A DNA stretch of 64,000 nucleotides, taken from the NCBI GenBank assembly GCA_002315935.1, contig DCII01000017.1, positions 11,802 to 75,801 on the forward strand, read 5' to 3'. A program made the position numbers and the translations under genes. The notes beneath the pieces are model-generated. The model made no database searches. It had not been told where the DNA came from and worked only from the letters and a program-made list of their open reading frames with translations. Position 1 is the first letter of the stretch. Each line of letters begins with the position of its first letter. The stretch is from Ruminococcaceae bacterium UBA1730. GTDB taxonomy: Bacteria; Bacillota; Clostridia; Oscillospirales; Acutalibacteraceae. Shown here in pieces: positions 53,201 through 59,387 of this stretch.

Positions 53201-53675
53201 CTTCGCCCTGATATTCAAAATTCCACTTGTCTATCGGAGCACCGAAATAAATTGTTTCAAGTGAATTGAAGTTTTCGAAGGCATCGGTTTTGATTTCGTT
53301 AACGCAACCGGGAACATAGATGGTCTTAACCTTATATTCTCCGCTGCCGATTCCGTCAAACGCAAGTGAACCGATGGACTTAACACCCGGCTCTGAAGGA
53401 TTTTCGCCCTCATCTGCAAGAGAAACCAACTTAATCTGGCCGATATAATCCTTCCACGGTGCCTGATTTTCCTTTGAAAAACTGGGAATATCACCATAGA
53501 TAACGAGCTCGCCGTCATCATAGAAGGTCCAGTATGAACCCGACTTAACAACGGTTCTGCCCGCAGCACTTGATGTGACCGTGAAGCCGACATTTCCGAA
53601 CAATCCTGCAAATGAACCGAATGTCATAACAATTGCAAGAACAACGGAAAGCACTGCCTTAAAAGTTTTTTTCAT
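50271..53675 (-). CDS. Large secreted protein with about 17 two-cysteine-pair repeats and LRR-like start
   Basis: 1134 residues. Signal peptide (1-40, FKAVLSVVLAIVMTFGSFAG), then a short leucine-rich-like block (SLAFDGIGSGEYKVKTIYVP, EIKTDAFENFNSLETIYFGA). From about 160 on, about 17 repeats of 35-50 residues follow the pattern APTCTExGYxxxTCxxCGxx...GH, plus a partial last unit. A helical, cysteine-free block of about 200 residues interrupts between units 8 and 9 (DKASDETVTKTILTTVDEAL and onward). It ends in a hydrophobic helix (LEKIAYIFAKIFDVIFGFLF) that may anchor it to the membrane. Each unit could bind metal or form disulfides. Similar repeats are common in gut Clostridia surface proteins; function unknown. 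Confidence 0.85.
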   Translation of the reverse strand: MKKTFKAVLSVVLAIVMTFGSFAGLFGNVGFTVTSSAAGRTVVKSGSYWTFYDDGELVIYGDIPSFSKENQAPWKDYIGQIKLVSLADEGENPSEPGVKSIGSLAFDGIGSGEYKVKTIYVPGCVNEIKTDAFENFNSLETIYFGAPIDKWNFEYQGEGIRIVTHTHSTGEVKNSVAPDCKNNGYSGDTYCKVCHSLIKLGSATLNDNTKHIWSSDRLVQIEPTCKDKGVKAYQCIICGAWKADDTAEIVATGLHELELLEENKIEDCSKSGKVKYTCKYCDYTEQKEITDHSYLYQVTDPTCTQKGYTTVTCKYCRYNVVKDYTDPLDHDATIPFNNPATCTESGGHGYRCSRCKEICEYVKDPALNHDYSVWVITKDPTCTAKGIKELRCSRCNDVKETAEVETLHSEELREGKWYVAQEPTCVNDGYMYFKCNFCGKDVTDEDGQNITRKIDKLPNSHTASRWVTVIEPTCTETGLKVKKCTVPTCPYHSDSGTETGKAVTAAIDKASDETVTKTILTTVDEALVEKINDSILNSYYQLKNPDAAEIEALFDANFKTKSIVWPTEADKTLAYDIIKAAVEGKGETAGIVKDASVDNTVKSINSYINAAFKAIGDEWIKEAVSHATEDDIKLIKHMTLDQEVIAANGHSYQVASYYEEIVAGESVYTTVTEVGGVYYPVLRYVLVRDKDGEIVKDKKTGNPVYAPVPDTEKDPVDTEKHKIITDVDCNVGGTLVKQCPICLEINATKVAKGTHGYIVTVYAPTCTEQGYTEQSCEYCTYCKTYNYLPSIGHKWETQIIKDSTCTKTGLQAKICSNCGSVDKNSYEPVILKAHNYLLETIAPTCTEDGYVQHTCKVCGSGYKSDEVDRLGHKLVNKVVEATCTTDGYSIHTCSVCKYEYKDTVVPHEGHNYGTDSKEIAATCLFDSYTQQICKKCGNEKKTNVGANGSALGHLWMIDAEKASSCETTGLTEGKHCDRCGYVEIEQEIIPVKNHIVVEDSAVVATCTTSGLTAGTHCSVCKKILSAQQVIPATNHRTVIDEAVAPTCEEAGLSEGSHCAYCNTVFEQQNVLEATGHNWSEAKVTKEAGVFTNGVKTSVCQNCGQVKNETYKLTFLEKIAYIFAKIFDVIFGFLF

Positions 53676-53700
53676 TTGTCTAAACCCCTTTCGTTTTATC

Positions 53701-53730
53701 CGCATATTCATAAAAAAGCGTAAATATGCG
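53701..53730 (-). promoter_or_regulatory. Leader hairpin of the Cys-repeat gene
   Basis: Perfect arms CGCATATT (53701-53708) and AATATGCG (53723-53730) in the transcribed leader, about 25 bases before the start codon at 53675. It could affect mRNA stability or translation. Confidence 0.5.
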
Positions 53731-53753
53731 ATGACCCGTTTTAGCGTGCAACC

Positions 53754-53782
53754 ATAATATTACTTTATGAAATAATTGTCAA
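53754..53782 (-). promoter_or_regulatory. Promoter of the Cys-repeat gene
   Basis: -35 TTGACA (53782-53777), -10 TATTAT (53759-53754), 17-base spacer. Predicted leader about 70 bases. Confidence 0.82.
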
Positions 53783-54224
53783 GCATTTTGAATCAGCCGA
53801 AAACGCTTCAATTTCAGCAAAATCGCAAAAAATTCTTTTGATTTGTAAAGCATTTTCGCTTTACAATCATTTATTCCGGTTTTTTTCAGAAAATAGTTAT
53901 ATGGATAATTTTTCCGTTTTTTTGTAATCCGATACTATATGTGGTGCATATTTTTTTATTGAAAAAAAGACTGATTTTTTCATTGCAATTCCTGATGTAA
54001 ATATTTTTTCGTTATTTTCAACAAAAAACTTTTGAATTTTTCTACACCTGCAAAATTTCAAAACCAATCATATTCGCCACTTTGTGTTCAGTTTTTTAAG
54101 TGTCACTCATTACAATAAGCAAGCGGGCAACACCTGTTACCCACTCCTAAGCTTATCCTCTATATAATAAAGGAAGTATTATAAACATTATGAACAACAG
54201 AAATTAAGAAATCGGGCTGTAAGC
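53783..54224. other. AT-rich intergenic region with two inverted repeats, no gene seen
   Basis: No convincing reading frame or RNA gene. TTGTAAAGC (53843-53851) and GCTTTACAA (53858-53866) are perfect arms around ATTTTC, and GGGCAACA-CC-TGTTACCC (54125-54142) is a near-perfect inverted repeat. They may be operator sites or RNA hairpins. TATAAT at 54163-54168 lacks a -35. Confidence 0.55.
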
Positions 54225-54257
54225 TAAAAAACAGCGGTGCTCATTTCTGAACACCGC
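54225..54257 (-). terminator. Terminator of the exported PHP gene
   Basis: Read on the minus strand, GCGGTGTTCA pairs with TGAGCACCGC around a GAAA tetraloop (54257-54234), one wobble pair, followed by TGTTTTTT. Confidence 0.9.
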
Positions 54258-54282
54258 CTGAATTAAACTTAGGAAACCACTC

Positions 54283-55653
54283 TTATTTGAGAGCATCAAT
54301 AATCATTTTGAAGAGAACAACAATACGCAGAGAACCGAGCTTCCATTTGATGTTTTCGATTTTTGCTTCTTTGGAATTATCAACAACATATGTTTTCGGA
54401 GCCGTACCGTCATCAATTACGAATGCCTGTGTGCAGTTGATTCCGCCGTCACCGATAAGCTGGCTTCTGATATAGAGGAAATCCTCTGAACCTTCGATCT
54501 CGTCAAGGTCAAGAGTATATTCATATTCGTTATCGCTCTGTGCAATATTCTGGCTTGCGATAACATTTCCGTTTGCAACCCACTGAATATTTGTGCAGTT
54601 CTTCGCCTTGATTGTTACCTTGTGACCGTCAACCTTAATATCGGTATAGGTCGGAACGGGAGTCGGGTCGTCAATATAGCGAATGTCCTTTTCCGGACCT
54701 AACTTTTCATTTGCACGAAGGCAACGGGTGATGCAGAAGAATGCACCGTTCATCATTGTTTCCTTGATGCTTTCAACGGTGTTTTCCTTCATCATAAATA
54801 TGCTGTAACTTGCATCAATATGCTCATGCCAATGGGAATCACCATTTGAATATGCAATAACATTCTTGCCGTATGGAAGGCACTCCATAAGCACATTATC
54901 CCAGAGAATTCTGTCATATCCTGTCGGGCCGTTACGCTCGTTGAAGATTTCCATTCCGTAGCAGGATTTATACTTGAGAAGAATATTTGAAAAATAGTGA
55001 ACCGATTCCGGGTCATTGACTATATCGGGATTTGAATTGGAATTCAGCCAGTCACCGGGATGATTGATGAATGAAATTCCGCCTGCTTCCTCGGTCAGCT
55101 TAACTGCTCCCTCGTGGTCATTTTCGTAGCCAAGGTAATTATCGCCGACACCTTCGGGAAGAAACATTCCGTTTACATGGCATTTTGTGAAGGTAAGACC
55201 GTTAAGCTCGTTACCGCCGGTGACGCAGGTCATTCCGTAGCCTCTGGGCTGTCCGTTTACGGGCCATGTTCCGGTTGTTACACCTTTAAATTCTTCATCG
55301 GTAAGCTTTTTGGGCTTAAGACCGATAATCCATTGATAAAGATAAAGCGGAAGCTGAGTAGGAGTTTCGTTCCATGCCTTACCTGTTACGGCGTGTTCGG
55401 TCATTGCAAGAAAATCAAAGCCCTGTTCATAGTAATCCATAACCATATCATTCAGGTTTGTGCTTGCATCGCTGATTGACGAATGGGTATGAAGGTTGCC
55501 CTTGTATGCCTTCCAGGCATTGTCGCCTGTCCAGACAACATCGGCGTAGGGATTGACAATTGTGTATTCCTTTTCAGCCGCAAACGCCTGCAACGGCACA
55601 AGCATCATTGCAACGAGTGCGAGAGAAAGAACACGGATAAGTTTTTTCTTCAT
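54283..55653 (-). CDS. Exported PHP-domain phosphoesterase-like protein
   Basis: 456 residues. A Sec signal peptide (LIRVLSLALVAMMLVPLQAFA, cut about 25) is followed by a PHP metal domain: AYKGNLHTHSSISDASTNLN (HxH), FLAMTEHAVTG (EH), SFINHPGDW (H), and VIAYSNGDSHWHEHIDA (DxH). The last about 120 residues (VPTYTDIKVDGHKVTIKAK and onward) are beta-rich and end in a hydrophobic stretch LRIVVLFKMIIDALK. PHP enzymes split phosphoesters with a trinuclear metal site; an exported one would act on extracellular phosphodiesters or phosphosugars. GGAGAT precedes the ATG. Substrate unknown. Confidence 0.83.
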   Translation of the reverse strand: MKKKLIRVLSLALVAMMLVPLQAFAAEKEYTIVNPYADVVWTGDNAWKAYKGNLHTHSSISDASTNLNDMVMDYYEQGFDFLAMTEHAVTGKAWNETPTQLPLYLYQWIIGLKPKKLTDEEFKGVTTGTWPVNGQPRGYGMTCVTGGNELNGLTFTKCHVNGMFLPEGVGDNYLGYENDHEGAVKLTEEAGGISFINHPGDWLNSNSNPDIVNDPESVHYFSNILLKYKSCYGMEIFNERNGPTGYDRILWDNVLMECLPYGKNVIAYSNGDSHWHEHIDASYSIFMMKENTVESIKETMMNGAFFCITRCLRANEKLGPEKDIRYIDDPTPVPTYTDIKVDGHKVTIKAKNCTNIQWVANGNVIASQNIAQSDNEYEYTLDLDEIEGSEDFLYIRSQLIGDGGINCTQAFVIDDGTAPKTYVVDNSKEAKIENIKWKLGSLRIVVLFKMIIDALK

Positions 55654-55680
55654 CTTTTTATCTCCTAACCTTTTTTCTTC

Positions 55681-55709
55681 ATATTATCACAAACCTTGAT
55701 GCAAGTCAA
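55681..55709 (-). promoter_or_regulatory. Promoter of the exported PHP gene
   Basis: -35 TTGACT (55709-55704), 17-base spacer ending TGTGA, -10 TAATAT (55686-55681). Confidence 0.68.
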
Positions 55710-55735
55710 CGAAATAAATATTTATAAATCAGAAC

Positions 55736-55770
55736 AACGGCACCGATTGAAAAACTCAACCGATGCCGTT
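55736..55770 (-). terminator. Terminator of the subtilisin-like gene
   Basis: AACGGCACCGATTGA (55736-55750) and TCAACCGATGCCGTT (55756-55770) form a 15-base stem with two wobble pairs. On the plus strand TTGAG follows; the T tract on the minus strand is weak. Confidence 0.7.
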
Positions 55771-55783
55771 TTGAGATTATTTA

Positions 55784-58627
55784 TTAATATCCGACTTCCG
55801 AGGGCTCTGATTCATAATCCATAGTGTTGTAATTTGTGATGATGCCGTTTTCATCCATTGAGAATACCTTCCAGACAGTACCCTTTCTGTTGACGGGAAC
55901 GCTGTAAGACCTGATAAGCTCCGTTCCTCTGTAAACATCAACTGTTGCACCTGAATCCGAAAGATTGAAGGCTCCGTCATCTTCACTGCCGTCTTCTTTA
56001 TCCGAATAATTATGAACAAGATAAGTAAACGACTTAACCTTCGACATATCAACAACAGTTATCGTTTCGGGTCCGTATGATGAAATATCGTCAACATCGA
56101 GCCAAACAACGCAGTTTTCATCTTCATAATATCTGTCATTGCAATACAGAACATGGAAATCGTTCATGGATGTTGTTTTGCCGACAATATGTGAATCGAG
56201 GTCACTGGGATTTTCGCCCCATGAAAGGACAATTCTGAGCTGGTTATCGCCAAGAGATTTGCTCAATGCAATATCTCCCAAATAAGCTGTATCATTGGGA
56301 ACAACGATAACAGTGAGATATTTCTTTACATAATTACCGGAGCCGGAAATTTCAAGAACATATCTTCCGCCCGGTGCATCAAATGTGAAATATCCGTTTG
56401 AGAATGAATGAGTTGAGCCGAAAGCTTCTCCCGTTGCTGTTTCCTTATGAATAATATATGTTCCGGATGCAATTGCTTCTGATGTTGCTGCGTCAACAAA
56501 TCTGCCGTTTAAAGTTCCGAGAGCATCAGCCAATTCAAACGCTCTGTTAACTGCAAGACCTGCATTGAGCATTCTGTATGCCTTGCCGTGAATGTAATCA
56601 TATGCCTGCGTTGTGTAATCCTCATCGCAGAGAATTTCCTTGATTTCCGTCATGGACAGAGTATTGTTTGCCGACCACATAAGACCTGCAACTGCGGTAA
56701 CATGAGGAGCTGCCATTGAAGTTCCGCTCATATAGTCTGTTCCGTTGAAATAACAGCTGTAAATGTCTCCGCCGGGAGCCGCAATATCTACTCTGTTGCC
56801 GTAATTTGAAAAATCAGAGAATGAATATCCGTTATTTCTCTTATCATTATCAACGGATGCAACAACTATTGTATGGTCAATAAGGTCCTGAGCTGAATAT
56901 CTCGATGTTGCAAACGAAACATCTGTGTCTGCCGTTATTGAGCAGAACCAACCGTTCTTTGTTGCATCAACTGTATCGTTTCCTGCCGCCTGAACAAAGA
57001 GAAAATCGAAGCCTTTATCAAGAAGCTTTGTTTCAATAATAACTGCATGGTCCATGCATTCGCCGGCTCTGTTGCCTGCACTGAAATTAACAACCTTTGC
57101 TCCGCAGATAACGGCTTTTGTGAGATTATCAACTATCAGATCCCTGCTTAATCCTCTGCTGCTTATTGCGGCTGAACCGAAATAAAGATTTCCGTTCCAG
57201 ACAATACCTGTTACGCCTGTTCCGTTATCCGGAGATGCCGCCATTATACCCGAAACATGAGAACCGTGGTCGGATGAATAATTCTGATTGTTATTCATCA
57301 TGATAACATTTATGTTATCGCTTGTGTTTGCAAATTCCGAATGTGCCGTGTTGAGGGTTGAATCTACACAACCGATTCTTGTAGGCTGCCGGCTGAGTCT
57401 GCTGTCATTTGCCCAGACTGATTTCATATCAATAGCTTCAAGTCCCCAGTTACTGCCGTCAACATCATTATCGTTCCAGTCTGTATTGTCAACATCAGAA
57501 TTCCACGGGTCATTTATTGAAATACTTGCTTCTTCAACGCAGCTTACATCTGCTGCTTTTACACCTGCAAGAGTTTTAAAATAATCTGCCTTCTGCTTAA
57601 GAGCCGTGTAGCCATCTATATCAAATTTTGCCTGATAGAAATTAAGAAAATAGTTCTGACCGATAACTCTTCCGCCGTTTGTAACAATAATGTTATTTGC
57701 AACATCTTCGGTTATATTATCATCAAAATAAATTACGAGAACGCCTTTTCTGTAGGTAATATTCTGCTCGGTAGCATAGTCGCTTGCATTTCCGGCTGAA
57801 ATAGAGCCTATATTGTAATTAACCGTTATCGTTTTTGTTGCCGTTAATCCGTTTGAGGTTTTTGCATTAACCGTAACAGCATTCTTTCCCGGCTTAAGAG
57901 TAAGATCGAAATACCAGTTATTTCCGTCAAGGAATATATCTCCTCTATACGAAAGATTACCTGCATCAACCTCTGCATAGGATTTATATTCAATAGTATC
58001 AATGCCCGTTGTTGTTGTTACCGTACCTGTGATTCTTGCATTGATTTCTTTTGTTTCAAAATCACTCCGGTCAATGCTCAATTCAATGCTGTCTTCAACA
58101 GGCAATTCGGGGTCAACCTGAGAAGAGCCTACTTCGCCGTTTTTGATTGAAAAAACAAGCTGATAATTAACCATTCCGATTTTGACATAAAATCTTGTTG
58201 TTTCGCTGTCAGAACCGATAACAGCTCTTTGGAAAAGTCTCCAGAAACGGATGAAATATAAGAATATTCTTGCAAAAATTGACCTGTTGGCATAGTTTAT
58301 ATCAATTTCAACATCCTTTGATTCACCCGCTCTCAATGAACCGACAGCAATTTCAGAGCCTTGTCTGCAATCAAGTCTGGTTTCATTATAAGCCATTTCA
58401 ACGCTGATATTTTCATAATTTGTGCTTGATTTGTTTGTTACGGTCATGATAATCGGAACAAGCTCATCATTTGAATAACTGTCCTTTTCAGTCTTGATTT
58501 CAATATATATATCGTTTCTTAAGGATTTAATATTGTCGTCAGCCGCAAAGGACTGAACGAGAGTCAACGAACTGAATGCGATGACAAATGCAAGGATAAG
58601 ACTGATTAGCTTTTTTACCTTCTTCAT
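55784..58627 (-). CDS. Secreted subtilisin-like serine protease with accessory domains
   Basis: 947 residues. Signal peptide (LISLILAFVIAFSSLTLVQSFA, cut about 28). Residues 30-260 are beta-rich, CARDB-like and bacterial Ig-like domains (VPIIMTVTNKSSTNYENISV, TVNAKTSNGLTATKTITV). A propeptide-like part precedes the S8 domain, with the triad in RIGCVDSTLNTAHSEF (Asp), SSDHGSHVSGIMAAS (His) and SGTSMAAPHVTAVAGLMW (Ser), and the oxyanion Asn in VQAAGNDTVD. After it come a carboxypeptidase-regulatory-like beta domain (NGRFVDAATSEAIASGTYII) and a C-terminal beta domain. It digests proteins outside the cell. No LPxTG anchor. GGAGGAAATA precedes the ATG. Confidence 0.93.
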   Translation of the reverse strand: MKKVKKLISLILAFVIAFSSLTLVQSFAADDNIKSLRNDIYIEIKTEKDSYSNDELVPIIMTVTNKSSTNYENISVEMAYNETRLDCRQGSEIAVGSLRAGESKDVEIDINYANRSIFARIFLYFIRFWRLFQRAVIGSDSETTRFYVKIGMVNYQLVFSIKNGEVGSSQVDPELPVEDSIELSIDRSDFETKEINARITGTVTTTTGIDTIEYKSYAEVDAGNLSYRGDIFLDGNNWYFDLTLKPGKNAVTVNAKTSNGLTATKTITVNYNIGSISAGNASDYATEQNITYRKGVLVIYFDDNITEDVANNIIVTNGGRVIGQNYFLNFYQAKFDIDGYTALKQKADYFKTLAGVKAADVSCVEEASISINDPWNSDVDNTDWNDNDVDGSNWGLEAIDMKSVWANDSRLSRQPTRIGCVDSTLNTAHSEFANTSDNINVIMMNNNQNYSSDHGSHVSGIMAASPDNGTGVTGIVWNGNLYFGSAAISSRGLSRDLIVDNLTKAVICGAKVVNFSAGNRAGECMDHAVIIETKLLDKGFDFLFVQAAGNDTVDATKNGWFCSITADTDVSFATSRYSAQDLIDHTIVVASVDNDKRNNGYSFSDFSNYGNRVDIAAPGGDIYSCYFNGTDYMSGTSMAAPHVTAVAGLMWSANNTLSMTEIKEILCDEDYTTQAYDYIHGKAYRMLNAGLAVNRAFELADALGTLNGRFVDAATSEAIASGTYIIHKETATGEAFGSTHSFSNGYFTFDAPGGRYVLEISGSGNYVKKYLTVIVVPNDTAYLGDIALSKSLGDNQLRIVLSWGENPSDLDSHIVGKTTSMNDFHVLYCNDRYYEDENCVVWLDVDDISSYGPETITVVDMSKVKSFTYLVHNYSDKEDGSEDDGAFNLSDSGATVDVYRGTELIRSYSVPVNRKGTVWKVFSMDENGIITNYNTMDYESEPSEVGY

Positions 58628-58712
58628 ATAGTATTTCCTCCGTTTTTAATCTGATGCCTTTTCCTTTTTCGAATTCAACATCTGATTAATAATTTATTCA
58701 TGTTTTATCTGC

Positions 58713-58741
58713 ATTTTAATACACTGCTCTCTGAATTTCAA
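58713..58741 (-). promoter_or_regulatory. Promoter of the subtilisin-like gene
   Basis: -35 TTGAAA (58741-58736), -10 TAAAAT (58718-58713), 17-base spacer. Confidence 0.68.
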
Positions 58742-58787
58742 TACCCTTAATCTGAAATTAATTAAATATTAATGGAATATTAAGATT

Positions 58788-59165
58788 TTAAAAAAGCATA
58801 TTAAAGAGCGTTGCGGCAGGTGCGGCAGGAAACATAAACGGTACAAGCCATATACTTCCATCGGGAAAAATTCTGCTGATTACGAATTCCATTCCGAGAG
58901 AAGCGAACGGAATTACAGTCATAACGGCAGTGGTTATTGCAAACGCTTTTTTCTTATTAACCGCCGATACTACTATTGCGGCAACAACCGCACACACGAA
59001 GAAATAAGGATAGACGGATGAAAGAATATTCCTTGCACTTTCTGCTATTACATTAATTTCAACCGAATCCGCAAGAATAAACTCTCCTGAGCAAAGCGAT
59101 CCGAGGCTCCATAAAACAATCATAAAAATAATTGCGAAGACTATCTGTTTTGTTTTGCTTTTCAT
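58788..59165 (-). CDS. Small membrane protein, function unknown
   Basis: 125 residues from the ATG at 59165 (AGAAAGAAG upstream); an in-frame ATG at 59171 is also possible. Three or four hydrophobic segments: IVFAIIFMIVLWSLGSLCSG, YPYFFVCAVVAAIVVSAV, AITTAVMTVIPFASLGMEFV and WLVPFMFPAAPAATLFNMLF. No family recognised. The reading frame extends upstream into a miniature repeat, which probably replaced its original upstream region. Confidence 0.6.
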   Translation of the reverse strand: MKSKTKQIVFAIIFMIVLWSLGSLCSGEFILADSVEINVIAESARNILSSVYPYFFVCAVVAAIVVSAVNKKKAFAITTAVMTVIPFASLGMEFVISRIFPDGSIWLVPFMFPAAPAATLFNMLF

Positions 59166-59186
59166 ATACATACTTCTTTCTGATTT

Positions 59187-59253
59187 GTAACACATTTCAC
59201 GCCAAAACAGACCGAAAAGATGCGACGATACATTTATTCAGCGTTTCCTTAGG
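59187..59253. repeat. Half copy of the miniature repeat
   Basis: Read on the minus strand it runs CTAAGGAAACGCTGAATAAA, TGTATCGTCGCATCTTTTCG, GTCTGTTTTGGCGTGAAATG, nearly the same as the left half of the element at 50106. It lacks the other half and lies directly upstream of the small membrane protein gene. Confidence 0.75.
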
Positions 59254-59310
59254 GAAGGTTGGGGAGTGAAATAATATAAGCATAAATAAAGGAAATAAAT
59301 AAAGCTCTGT

Positions 59311-59375
59311 CATTGCGAGCGAAGCGTGGCAATCCGTTTCTTCTCGAAGAGTGTTACGGATTACCACACCTGTCC
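59311..59375. repeat. TCATTGCGAGCGAAGCG-type interspersed repeat
   Basis: GTCATTGCGAGCGAAGCGTG followed by GCAATCCGT and, after 18 bases, ACGGATTACCACACC. Arms ATTGC/GCAAT and AATCCGT/ACGGATT fold into hairpins. Repeats with this sequence are scattered in many bacterial genomes. It lies between the kinase gene end and the half repeat and could also act as a transcript end. Confidence 0.7.
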
Positions 59376-59387
59376 CTGTTTTCAGCC

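Noticed and set aside
50271..53675. CRISPR-like periodicity
   Set aside because: The periodicity is at protein level (about 40-residue units) with variable DNA sequence and no identical spaced repeats.
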